From Sulfuritalea sp. (GTDB lineage Bacteria > Pseudomonadota > Gammaproteobacteria > Burkholderiales > Rhodocyclaceae): a DNA stretch of 22,286 nt. The stretch spans positions 1 to 22,286 of the forward strand of contig JADJFK010000033.1 of assembly GCA_016708585.1 (NCBI GenBank). Reading direction: 5' to 3'. The notes beneath the pieces were generated by a model. The model worked only from the letters and a program-made list of their open reading frames with translations, was not told the DNA's origin and searched no databases. Positions 6,256-14,600 of this stretch are shown piece after piece; positions within the stretch are counted from its first letter, which is position 1; each line of letters begins with the position of its first letter. A program made the translations under genes and the position numbers.

Positions 6256-6586
6256 TACCTGGGAAAAGTTGCCGGCCATTGAAGGTAAGCATGGCGGGTG
6301 CTTAAACTGCGGCGTTCGCCCTAGTTTTTTTCCTGTCGATGGAATTATTGCTGTCGGTTTTGGGTACGCGGCGCTGCACTGTGACAACAAAGCAGTTTGG
6401 GTTGAACCGAACGAAGCAAAAAGCGACGACGAATATCTTACGGGCGCGCAAGCTGAAGAAATGGCTGCAAAAGACCCGGAGCATGATTGGCGCATTGTCC
6501 TAGAAGGACCTCTGTCAGGACGTACTTATCAGCGACACGGAGAAAACGAATGGGCGCTTGTAGAACAGAATACGGGTTTTGCCTGA
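6245..6586 (+). CDS. Hypothetical 113-residue protein in the anti-defence cluster
   Basis: I do not recognise this protein. ATG 6245 overlaps the helicase stop and has AAGGAG at 6234-6239. It has CLNCG at residues 19-23, a possible half zinc site with a later Cys in ALHCDNK. A mostly beta-like stretch follows (GIIAVGFGYAALHC, AVWVEP), then an acidic helix (DDEYLTGAQAEEMAAKDPE) and a C-terminal beta-like part (DWRIVLEGPLSGRTYQR). It is the first gene of a run of five short ORFs leading to SSB, and it shares its start region by an exact repeat with the second. Possible roles include an accessory or anti-host factor, but none is supported directly. Confidence 0.75.
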   Translation: MTTTTWEKLPAIEGKHGGCLNCGVRPSFFPVDGIIAVGFGYAALHCDNKAVWVEPNEAKSDDEYLTGAQAEEMAAKDPEHDWRIVLEGPLSGRTYQRHGENEWALVEQNTGFA

Positions 6587-6607
6587 AGGAGTTGAAATGA
6601 CAACTAC
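6584..6607 (+). repeat. 24-nt direct repeat, copy 2 (translation start region)
   Basis: This is an exact copy of 6232-6255, containing AAGGAG (6586-6591), the ATG at 6597 and the codons for MTTT. The first bases of this copy are the TGA stop of the preceding ORF, so stop and ribosome binding site overlap. It suggests that the initiation region was duplicated along with, or fused to, a new coding sequence. Confidence 0.85.
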
Positions 6608-6992
6608 CCCAACCGTAGACCAACTGTGTAATGTCTACGTGAAGATTCGTGAGAAGAAGCGCGAGATGGTGAAGAAGTACGAAGAAGAAATCGCGCTGTA
6701 CGATGGCAAGCTGGATGCACTGGCCGGCGCCATGAAAGATATGCTCGTTGCTGCCGGCGCCACGTCGATGAAGACGGACCACGGCACGGTGTATTCACAA
6801 GTCAAGACCCGCTACTACCCGATGGACTGGTCGGTGTTCAAGACTTGGATCGTGCAGAATGATGCAGTAGATTTGTTGGAGAAGCGCGTTGCTCAGACCA
6901 ACGTGAAACAGTGGCTTGAAGAGAATCCGACAAACCCGCCCCCGGGTCTTCAAGCTGAATCGGAACTGACTGTAACTGTGAGGAAGAACTAA
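6597..6992 (+). CDS. Phage coiled-coil protein, 131 residues, unknown function
   Basis: ATG 6597 is chosen because AAGGAG lies 5 bases upstream; the open frame to 6579 has no signal. Residues about 8-50 form a charged helix likely to be coiled coil (KIREKKREMVKKYEEEIALYD), followed by a short helix and a TDHGTVYSQVKTRYYPMDWSVF beta segment. The C-terminus is NPPPGLQAESELTVTVRKN. This order (coiled coil, HGTVY strand, W-x-F helix, PPG then a V-x-V strand) matches a widespread uncharacterised phage protein found near SSB and helicase genes. It may bind DNA or a nuclease, but I know of no proven role. The stop overlaps the next ATG by one base. Confidence 0.8.
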   Translation: MTTTPTVDQLCNVYVKIREKKREMVKKYEEEIALYDGKLDALAGAMKDMLVAAGATSMKTDHGTVYSQVKTRYYPMDWSVFKTWIVQNDAVDLLEKRVAQTNVKQWLEENPTNPPPGLQAESELTVTVRKN

Positions 6993-7237
6993 TGGAAACC
7001 TTTACGCAGCCGAAAATCACCGGCTATCGCCAACTAAGCGAAACGGAAGCGGCGCTTATGAACGAAGGAAAGGCGCTTGCTGAACAAGTCGCCGTGTATA
7101 TTGACAAGTTGCGAAAACTTACGCCAGAAAATACAGACACCCCACTTGACCAACGTTGGATCAGCATCGGCGTAACTGATCTGCAAAAAGGCTTTATGTC
7201 CGTGATTCGCGGCATTGCTCGTCCCACTACTTTCTAA
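6992..7237 (+). CDS. acb2: Acb2-like anti-CBASS cyclic-oligonucleotide sponge (T4 Vs.4 family)
   Basis: This 81-residue protein has the Acb2/Vs.4 layout: an N-terminal GYRQLSETEAALMNEGKALA helix pair and a C-terminal QRWISIGVTDLQKGFMSVIRG helix ending RPTTF. Acb2 proteins are hexamers that bind the cyclic di- and tri-nucleotides made by CBASS cyclases, so the effector is not activated. Y12 and K27 are 15 residues apart, as are the ligand-contacting Tyr and Lys I recall from the Pseudomonas phage protein (Y11, K26). The start is ATG 6992, overlapping the upstream TAA, with AGGA about 8 bases upstream. It sits next to a Tad2-like gene, which supports a counter-defence role. The family match is by eye; ligand specificity is unknown. 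Confidence 0.8.
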   Translation: METFTQPKITGYRQLSETEAALMNEGKALAEQVAVYIDKLRKLTPENTDTPLDQRWISIGVTDLQKGFMSVIRGIARPTTF

Positions 7238-7246
7238 GGAATCTAC

Positions 7247-7504
7247 ATGACAGTATCTTTTGGGGATGCACTATCCCAACTCAAGAAAGGCGAACGTGTT
7301 GCCCGCAACGGGTGGAATGGCAAAAACATGTGGCTGCAAATGCAGACGCCTGATGCGCATTCCAAGATGACACTTCCCTACATCTACATTGAGTATCCGA
7401 ATGGGCACCCTGCGTACCCGACAGGTTCTCGTGTTCCGTGGCTTGCATCGCAAACAGATATGCTTGCCGAAGATTGGTTTGTAGTTCACAACGAAACGTA
7501 CTAA
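7247..7504 (+). CDS. tad2: DUF2829 / Tad2-like anti-Thoeris signal sponge
   Basis: This 85-residue protein has the full DUF2829 signature: SFGDALSQLKKGERVARNGWNGK at the N-terminus (F-x-x-A-L, K-x-G, V-A-R-x-G-W-N-G) and VPWLASQTDMLAEDWFVV at the C-terminus. Tad2, the studied member, is a tetramer that captures the cyclic ADP-ribose-type signal (1''-3' gcADPR) made by Thoeris ThsB; some homologues also bind CBASS cyclic dinucleotides. The loop between (about 31-58, PDAHSKMTLPYIYIEYPNGHP) is the variable part likely to shape ligand choice. ATG 7247 has AAGGA upstream, overlapping the region just after the Acb2-like stop. It is co-transcribed with the Acb2-like gene, 9 bases apart. Function is inferred from family. 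Confidence 0.88.
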   Translation: MTVSFGDALSQLKKGERVARNGWNGKNMWLQMQTPDAHSKMTLPYIYIEYPNGHPAYPTGSRVPWLASQTDMLAEDWFVVHNETY

Positions 7505-7513
7505 GGAACCCAC

Positions 7514-8500
7514 ATGTCCAATATTGTTCCCATTGATTTCAATGCCGTCCCTAGTTTTGCGAAGAACAAGTCTGCCATCGCTAAGGCGCTGGACGACACC
7601 CTCAACAGCGGTATCAAGCGCCTCTCTATCAAAGGCGGCACTTTCCGGTACATCGCTGGCGGTCAAGAGATTGGCAAGATCGAAGATCGGTTCATTGACC
7701 TCGTGCTTGTCAACGCTGCGCCGCATGTGTCGCGCACACTGTATCTGAAGACGTTTGACCCGACTGCCAAGGCTGAGGCGCCTGATTGCTGGAGTCAGGA
7801 CGGGGTGAAACCGGACCCGAAGGCTCGCAACAAGCAGCATGACAACTGCCTTGGATGCCCCAAGAATCAAAAGGGATCGGGCCAGGGAGAGTCGCGTGCC
7901 TGCCGGTACAACCAGCGCCTTGCCGTGGTTCTTGCGAACGACATTGCAGGAGAAGTGCTGCAGCTTCAACTGCCCGCCACGTCCCTGTTCGGTGAAGGCA
8001 GCAAGGAAGCCGGCGCCACGCTGCAGGGGTACTACAAGGCGCTGGCGGCGCGGTCTATCGACCCGGCTGCACTCATCACCCGGGCGCGGTTCGACACGGA
8101 TGTGGAGTCCCCGAAGCTAGGGTTTACCGCAATGGGGTGGCTGACGCAGGAGCAATACGATACCGCTGTGCGCCAGGGACAGAGTGAACAGGCACTTCGC
8201 GCCATCACAATGACAGTTTTCGAGGCTGATGGGGTTGACGCGGGGGCTGCGGTTCCTCTACCCTCGGGGACCCCGCCCGTGATGTCGCAAGCTGCAGCGC
8301 CTGCTGCCGCTCCTGCCCCGTCGCCGGCTCCCGCCGCGACCACAATCGTCCGCAAGGCCAAGGAAACAGCGACTGCACCTGTCGCGGCTGACGGCACCGA
8401 GAACGTGGAGCCCGTGGTGCGCAAGGCAACGGATGTGACGAATGCGCCAAGTGAGAAAATCGCTGCACTGCTTGCCGAGTTCGCTGACGACGATTCTTGA
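7514..8500 (+). CDS. Putative phage single-stranded DNA-binding protein
   Basis: This 328-residue protein has three parts. The first, about 1-230, is a globular domain with strands such as GTFRYIAGG and RFIDLVLVNAAP. Four cysteines, C92, C112, C115 and C130, form a possible zinc site similar in idea to T4 gp32. The second, about 255-280, is an Ala/Pro-rich linker. The third is a short acidic tip EFADDDS, the hallmark of phage and bacterial SSBs that use the tail to bind replication partners. It lies between helicase and primase, which fits coating of ssDNA at the fork. ATG 7514 has AAGGA 6 bases upstream. The SSB call rests on architecture and context rather than a recognised OB-fold signature. 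Confidence 0.65.
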   Translation: MSNIVPIDFNAVPSFAKNKSAIAKALDDTLNSGIKRLSIKGGTFRYIAGGQEIGKIEDRFIDLVLVNAAPHVSRTLYLKTFDPTAKAEAPDCWSQDGVKPDPKARNKQHDNCLGCPKNQKGSGQGESRACRYNQRLAVVLANDIAGEVLQLQLPATSLFGEGSKEAGATLQGYYKALAARSIDPAALITRARFDTDVESPKLGFTAMGWLTQEQYDTAVRQGQSEQALRAITMTVFEADGVDAGAAVPLPSGTPPVMSQAAAPAAAPAPSPAPAATTIVRKAKETATAPVAADGTENVEPVVRKATDVTNAPSEKIAALLAEFADDDS

Positions 8501-8517
8501 TCTTGTAGGCTGACCTG

Positions 8518-8556
8518 AGAGAGCGCTGGATATCCTGTTCAGCGCTCTTTTTCTTT
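8518..8556 (+). terminator. Rho-independent terminator after the SSB-like gene
   Basis: AGAGCGCTG (8520-8528) pairs perfectly with CAGCGCTCT (8540-8548), 9 bp with an 11-base loop. It is followed by TTTTCTTT, giving a strong intrinsic terminator. It closes the long early operon, so the primase gene that starts at 8570 needs its own promoter or read-through. I see no clear -35/-10 pair in the short gap. Confidence 0.9.
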
Positions 8557-8569
8557 ACACAGACAGAAC

Positions 8570-9139
8570 ATGCAAACAACTGAGTTTTTGTCCGCTGTAC
8601 TACCACCACCGGGCAACGGATACTACTGCTGTGTTGAGCTTACGACACCACGACGAGAACACAAGTTTGTTGAATCTATAGAGAGTCTATATGATGCAGC
8701 TAGAGCCTTCGACGGAGATGCGAAAGACACGTATTTTGGAGTGGCAACTTTTACGGAGGGAATTGGCCGTACTGCTGCTAATAGCAAAAACATCCGGTGT
8801 CTATTCGCAGATGTGGACGTTGGGGATACCAAGACATACAAATCCATTCGTGAAGCCATTATCGGAGTTAGCGAGTGGCTCACTAGTTCACGATTCCCTG
8901 TTCCCTATATGGTGGTCTCTGGATACGGACTACACTGTTATTGGCCTTTTACAGAAGCTGTTCCAGTCAATAAGTGGAAACCAGTTGCGGAAGCATTTAA
9001 ACGAGCGTGTGCCAGCGGTGGATTGGCAATCGATTACAGTGTCAGTGCAGATGCTGCGCGAGTGTTACGTGTACCGGGCACCAGCAATTACAAACGAAGA
9101 GAGGCGCCTCGTGCAGTCACAAGTCAAAACCCAAGGTGA
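8570..9139 (+). CDS. AEP-superfamily (PrimPol-type) primase domain
   Basis: This 189-residue frame encodes an archaeo-eukaryotic primase domain that would make primers for the phage polymerase. Visible motifs are: FADVDVG with the metal-binding D81 and D83 (motif I, hhhDhD); SGYGLHCYW with H122 (motif II, sxH); and the DAARVLRVPGTSN stretch with D161 (motif III region). In other phages this domain is normally fused to a C-terminal helicase. Here the frame ends at TGA 9137-9139 while the rest of the expected protein continues in another frame from about 9119. Removing one base near 9119-9122 would give PRAVT joined to VKTQGEAFPF, a smooth continuation. It may be a frameshift, a split gene or a sequence error. 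Confidence 0.85.
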   Translation: MQTTEFLSAVLPPPGNGYYCCVELTTPRREHKFVESIESLYDAARAFDGDAKDTYFGVATFTEGIGRTAANSKNIRCLFADVDVGDTKTYKSIREAIIGVSEWLTSSRFPVPYMVVSGYGLHCYWPFTEAVPVNKWKPVAEAFKRACASGGLAIDYSVSADAARVLRVPGTSNYKRREAPRAVTSQNPR

Positions 9140-11453
9140 AGCGTTTCCGTTCGAGCACTATTCCGAGCTACTCGCAGATTGGCAAGAAAAAGTCTCCGTT
9201 CTACCTGAAATAAAACAAGACCCCGACGACATCCTCGACGCCGCACCAGCATACGCATCATCCGGCGCATCGTACAGAACAGAACTTCAGGACATCTCAC
9301 AAGGTAACTTCAGCAAGATCGTTGCGCTCGGCGCCGATGGTTGCTTGCAAATCAACAGCTATCTAGCGGAGCCCACAAAAGATGGCCTCGAACCCCTCTT
9401 CCGGTCAGTCATCTCAATCGTCAAGTTTTGCATCGACGGTGAAGATAGAGCCATTGAGCTTGGCAGACTACACCCTTATAGCGACGAACGAGTATCCCGG
9501 AAGTATGCTGGCATTAAAGGCCCACACAACTGCGCTACATTTGATGCGTCAAACCCCGGTGTGTGCGGAGGATGTAAACACTTTGGTAAGATACACAATC
9601 CTATCGCACTTGGAAGGGAACTCAAAAACGTACCTATCGAAGTTACGAAGCCGGCACTTCAACCGAGTGTTCCTGTTGAGCAAGAAGGAACAACACCACA
9701 TATTGACGTACCGAGAGAGACACACACAATCCCGCCACCGCCCGATAACTTTGCATACAGTTCTCGGGGCGTTGCTATCATGGCTAGTACCCCAGATGGT
9801 TTATCTAGACCCGTCCTCATTGCAGATATGGTCTTTTATGCGAAGGTGACATATGACAGGGCAGGAGAGCGCTACGTACAGTTTAACTTCGTGGAACACG
9901 GTGTAGAGAAATCCACGGTGATGCCTCTTGCAGTTGCCACTGCGCGCGACGACAGCATCAAGGCATTTGCGAAAATCGGCATCATGGTTTACAACGGACA
10001 GGACAACGCGTTTCGCACATACTTAAAGGTAACAATAGCGGAAGCGAAGAAAGAGCCTGTGCGCATCATGCCTACAAATCTAGGCTGGCAAGACGATGAT
10101 TCCTTCGCTTTCAATGGGCGCATGTACACGACGACAGGTGACTACGATGTGCCCATGCACGGCTTCGACAACATCAATGAGACTATCGGAACCCGTGGCA
10201 CCCTAGATGGGTGGCGCCTCGTCATTGCGGGCATCATGCGCCTGCAGCGGTGGGATATTGTGACCATGACTGCGATATCGTTCGGAGCGCCACTGATGCG
10301 CTTCACCGGGCTCAACGGTCTTACTTTTCATCTTTGTGGGAATGACAGCGGAAAGGGGAAGACTCTCTGCCAGCGCCTAGCATCAAGCGTCTGGGGAATC
10401 CCCGACAAGTTCCGCACCACGCCAAACACGAGCCCCGTAGCGATGGTGAACCGCCTGGGTATGCTAGGTAGCCTGCCGCTGATGGTCGATGAGATTACCC
10501 ACAAGGGGCGCGCTGAAGCCGAGTGGTTCCCTGAGTTTCTTTCTCAGATGTCTGACGGGCGCGGCAAGGATCGCATGGAGTCACAGACAAATACTGAGCG
10601 CCGGAACACAACCACGTGGGCGACTATGGCGCTGATGACATCAAACAAGCACATGCTTGACTATCTGACTGCTGAGAGAAACCACGGCAGTGAAGGTGAA
10701 GTGCGGCGCCTTGTTGAGATTGTGTTTGACAAAGAACTGAACATTGACCCCCTGACGAAATCGCTGTTGTTCGACACACTACCCGAGAACTACGGCGTGG
10801 CTGGTGAAGCGTATGCTAGGTGGCTGGCGGCGAACCCGGAAGTGGCACGGCAAGTTACCAAGGCAACATACACTGAAGTATTTGAGAAGTTCGGTGCCAC
10901 GGGTGATGAGCGATTCTGGATCGCCGGGTGTGCCTGTATTCTCGCCGGAATCCGCCTCGCCAGCAAGCACGCTGCCAACGTCATAGATATTCCGTACGGT
11001 AAAGTGGCTGCATATCTATATGAGGTCATCAAGCACATGCGCCTGGAGACAGGCCGGATGAAGCGCTCGGCGCTTGATGTGCTGAATGAGTTCACTAAGC
11101 GTAACTTCGGCAAGCTGGTGACGGTCAACGACAAGATTGCTCGTATCTCAGGCATTGAGGTTGCGGAGACACTAGACCGGCGCGACTTGTGTGGGCGCGT
11201 TGAGCGCAACGCTAACGACGGGCTGGTGGACTACTACATCGAAGAGAAGGAAATCAAGGCGTTCTGCTCGTCGTTGAGCTACGGTTACGCTGAGTTTAAG
11301 CGCGACCTGACGGCAGAGAAAACGCTGTTTCGGTCAGGCATACACAAGAACTTGCTGCACGGCACCAAGGGTCCGGTCATGAGCGTCAAGTGCTTGCACG
11401 TCAGACAAGACGTTGCCAAGGTTGTAGATTTGTTTGGGGAGAAGGTTGCATAG
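9111..11453 (+). CDS. Primase-associated helicase, DUF927-like (C-terminal part of a PrimPol-helicase)
   Basis: From GTG 9111 this is 780 residues. The first part carries LRSVISIVKFC-type sequence (FRSVISIVKFC) and a C141, C152, C155 cluster (CATFDASNPGVCGGC), matching the linker zinc element found after phage PrimPol domains. The ATPase part has Walker A GNDSGKGKT (410-418), Walker B D460/E461 in LMVDEITHKG, and a sensor-like MALMTSN. This matches DUF927-type phage helicases. AGAGAGG at 9098-9104 lies 6 bases before GTG 9111, so independent translation is possible even though the frame is open further upstream. Upstream codons in this frame are shadow of the primase and were left out. It unwinds DNA with the primase domain; whether as one or two chains is open. 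Confidence 0.85.
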   Translation: MQSQVKTQGEAFPFEHYSELLADWQEKVSVLPEIKQDPDDILDAAPAYASSGASYRTELQDISQGNFSKIVALGADGCLQINSYLAEPTKDGLEPLFRSVISIVKFCIDGEDRAIELGRLHPYSDERVSRKYAGIKGPHNCATFDASNPGVCGGCKHFGKIHNPIALGRELKNVPIEVTKPALQPSVPVEQEGTTPHIDVPRETHTIPPPPDNFAYSSRGVAIMASTPDGLSRPVLIADMVFYAKVTYDRAGERYVQFNFVEHGVEKSTVMPLAVATARDDSIKAFAKIGIMVYNGQDNAFRTYLKVTIAEAKKEPVRIMPTNLGWQDDDSFAFNGRMYTTTGDYDVPMHGFDNINETIGTRGTLDGWRLVIAGIMRLQRWDIVTMTAISFGAPLMRFTGLNGLTFHLCGNDSGKGKTLCQRLASSVWGIPDKFRTTPNTSPVAMVNRLGMLGSLPLMVDEITHKGRAEAEWFPEFLSQMSDGRGKDRMESQTNTERRNTTTWATMALMTSNKHMLDYLTAERNHGSEGEVRRLVEIVFDKELNIDPLTKSLLFDTLPENYGVAGEAYARWLAANPEVARQVTKATYTEVFEKFGATGDERFWIAGCACILAGIRLASKHAANVIDIPYGKVAAYLYEVIKHMRLETGRMKRSALDVLNEFTKRNFGKLVTVNDKIARISGIEVAETLDRRDLCGRVERNANDGLVDYYIEEKEIKAFCSSLSYGYAEFKRDLTAEKTLFRSGIHKNLLHGTKGPVMSVKCLHVRQDVAKVVDLFGEKVA

Positions 11454-11458
11454 CAACC

Positions 11459-11698
11459 ATGCAAAAAACAAAAATCGATGCCGCCGCCGCGTGGAAGGCG
11501 CTGCGGGAGGGTGAATCTTTTTTTGTACCGTCTCTAGATACGGAAACGGCGAAAAAAAATCTGCTGTCAATGGGGTATGAACCCCGAAAAAATGCCCCTG
11601 TAGTCCGCTCGGGTATCTACAGGGGCATGAGCGGTGTGCTCTGCTACAGGCAACCGTCTAGAGAGCGGAAGCGAACTGAGAACTTAGATTGGTTTTGA
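11459..11698 (+). CDS. Small unknown protein at the end of the replication block
   Basis: This 79-residue ORF starts at ATG 11459, 5 bases after the helicase stop. It begins MQKTKIDAAAAWKALREGESFFVPSL, a phage-like opening (an Ala-rich helix, then GESFFVP), and ends in a basic tail (RERKRTENLDWF). No function is recognised. Its last 41 bases overlap tail to tail with the giant - strand gene, and the - strand terminator hairpin lies within its codons. Composition and placement support a real gene, but it is short and the constraint from the opposite strand makes this less certain. Confidence 0.55.
   Translation: MQKTKIDAAAAWKALREGESFFVPSLDTETAKKNLLSMGYEPRKNAPVVRSGIYRGMSGVLCYRQPSRERKRTENLDWF
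11586..11628 (-). terminator. Intrinsic terminator for the - strand virion operon
   Basis: ATGCCCCTGTAG (11592-11603) and CTACAGGGGCAT (11617-11628) are a perfect 12-bp inverted repeat with a 13-base loop. On the - strand the stem is followed at once by a run of T (A run at 11586-11592 on +), which makes a strong rho-independent terminator 30 bases past the giant gene's stop. On the + strand there is no T run, so it would act mainly one way. It lies inside a small + strand ORF. Confidence 0.88.
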
Positions 11699-14600
11699 CG
11701 CGCTTGAAGTTGTCGAGCGCTTCTTTCTTCTGCGCTGCTGTCATCGTGCTATTGCGCACAACGTTCTCGGCGTTGCTGATCTTGTCAATAGCTGCTTTCA
11801 TCTTTGCAGCCATGCCGCCCTTGGCAATGTTCTCGGCGTTATCTGCCATGTACTCCTGCGCTTCAACAGGGTTAGTTTCAACAAGCTTCTTGAACGTCTC
11901 GCTGTAGCGCGTGAACTTGTCGATCTTGTCATACAGCCTATTGACTTGACCGCCAGCATCTTCTTGTTGAAGCGCGCTCTTGAACAGCGGCAGTTCCGCC
12001 AGCGTGCGATCCGGTTTGTCCACTGTCGGCGCAGGCAACATAGTGTCGATCAGCGCAGCGAAGGCAGGATACAACCCCGCTGTGTACTGACCCAACACAT
12101 GCTCAAGCATCTTGGGTGAGATGCCCCACTGCGTACCGAAAGCCTCGAAGTCGAACCCAACGAGTTTAGACAGTTCGCTCGTGTTCCTGTCAGCGCGCAA
12201 CCCGATGTCGATGTCTTGAAGCGCCCTGCCCTCGATGGGCCTGCCGGTGAAGAACGACGTGTTCTGTTGCGCTTCGACAAGCGGGATGACGCCTTGGGGG
12301 AGAACCACGTTAGGCACCATCTGCCACAGCGCACCGCCAACCATGCGCATCTCGTCACCGAAGTCTTTGTCTTGGAACAGCGTGCGAACAATCGCTTCTG
12401 GGATCATCTTGAACAAGACACCATACTCAAACGGCGTCGGCAGCTTGATCGTGATGTCTGTGCCCGGAATCTTCACAAACCAGTTACTGAGACGCTCTGC
12501 AGTGTTGGCGTTCTTGTAAACGTCATCGTCACCCATCGCCATAGCGTACATCATTGTGATGCCGCCGATCATGGCACCACGCGCCAGCAGCTTGTTGCGG
12601 ATATTGACCCGATCCGCCAGCGGCATGTCCTTTGTGAATGCAGACCTGTACAGCACATCCCAACCCTGGATCGCCGCGCTCAAGAACGGCACCATGTGGT
12701 TGAGCGAACGCACTGACGGCGAAGACCCGCGCTTGCTGAACGGCATCGCTTCGTATGCTGCCAGTGTCGCTTGAATCTCAGAGGCGCCTTCCCTCAACGC
12801 CCCCTGGTACACGTTACGCCGCGTGATAGCGTCCGCACCCATCGCCGCATGGTCAAGCTTCGCCATCCAGTAACCCCAGGACCAAGCAGGCGCCTTCTTC
12901 GCCTCGTTCTGGATGCGCTCAATGTCCATCTCATTCTCGGAGAACAGCATGCCCCCCGTGATGCCACGACGATCCAACGTCTTGTCTGACTTTCCTGTGA
13001 GAGACTTGCCGACTTGCGCCAACGTGTCGGTCAGCGGGTTCATGTCCGCGCCCGTAGCCAGCCAAGCGCTCAACGGATCGCGCACTAGCTGCCGGAACAT
13101 GTACAACGGGTTGCGCGTCACCGTCTTGCGCAGGAGTTGCGCTGGAACACCCATCATGCGCACCCACCCGGGCAGGCTGGCAGGAACGCCGGCAAAGCCC
13201 TTCACCAGCAGATCAGTCGGGATGTCGGCTGCTGCGGTGTCTGTCGTGTCCACCGCGAATCGTTGTAGGTCCCCATCCTTGCGGAACTCGATAGTGTTCT
13301 CGTTCTTCTCATTTTCAGATATCGGGTGTGCTGCACCCATAGCCTCAAGTGCCAATGCCGCCTCACGCGAAGCGATATTGTGCAACGCAGCGTCAACCAA
13401 GACGGATGCGTTTCGTACGGACGCAGTGAAGAAATCCATCACTTGTCCACTGCCGCCAAGCAGTTTTTGTAGATGCGGCTCGTCAGCTAGGCGCCCAACT
13501 GTGATGTCGCGCCCTTGGTCGATTTCAAGCACGAGATTTCCGTGCTTGTCCTTGCGGAACAGCGGTGTGTAGTTGCCCTCGCTGGCGAGCCTGCGAAAAT
13601 CTTCTTCCTTGATGACACCGGCTTGCTGCGCAAACTGCAGCATGCCCTTGTTCCAATCCTGATATTCCTTGTACGCAGCCAGGAACGGTGAATTTTTGTC
13701 GGCTACCAATGCGTCGGCCTGTGCGCGTGCTTTGGCCTTCTTGGCATTCTCGGCACGGATTTTGTCGGCTGTAGCCTGAGACGCATTCGGCGGAATTGCC
13801 GTGTCTGCAAACACACGATCCCACCCGCGCGTCTGAGCGCGTTTTGCCAGGGCGTACATAGTGAACGCATCGGACGTAGCCTGATGGTCGCCAAAGCCCT
13901 TGACAGCGGCCAGCAACTCACTCACGCGCCTCAGTGTGGGTCCACCTTCCTGCGCCTCAACCATGCGCACATCTTTGCCCTTGTGCTTGCTCTTGACGCG
14001 CACGGGCGGGCCTTCCATCACGGACTGCTGCACCATGTGATTACGCTGCGCGTAATTCATCAGGTCATACGTGACCTGAATCGCATACGTAGCATCACCA
14101 CGCTTGAGCGCTTCCTTCAGCGCCGCGTAGTTGTCAACAAATCGCGTGCGTATAGATAGGCCAGAAGCTGCCTCACGGATCGCTGCCAGTTTGCTCTTAT
14201 CGCGTCCGATGAATGTGTTGGAAGCTTCTTCGATGTCGGGGGATGCGTAGGCGCGTTTAGGTGATGCGAATGTGGCATCTGTTTTGAAGTCCCGCGTTTC
14301 ATACTCAAGCCAGTTCGCAAGAAGCGCTTGTTCAGCAACAGCAACGGCATCGGTCAGTGTCTGCAGTTCACGAGGATGCTTGGCACCAAACAAAGCAGCG
14401 ATTCTGTTGATGAATGCAGACCACGCGTTTTTAATTGATTCAAGCATGCCGCGTTGTGGCGGAATCTGCTTGAGCATTTCTTGAAACGCAGGATTAGAGA
14501 ACGTGTCTGCAACAAACTCGTGCACATCCGTAACGGCATACACTTCACCGCTATCGAGCGCTTCGGGGTGATCCGACAGGTACTGCTGGCCTTCTTTGGT

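Noticed and set aside
8550..8570. Promoter between the terminator and the primase gene
   Set aside because: The gap is too short and shows no credible -35/-10 pair; phage-specific promoters cannot be recognised from one copy.
8691..9110. Upstream part of the long helicase frame
   Set aside because: It overlaps the AEP primase domain in another frame. The primase motifs are clearly in the other frame, so these residues are shadow.
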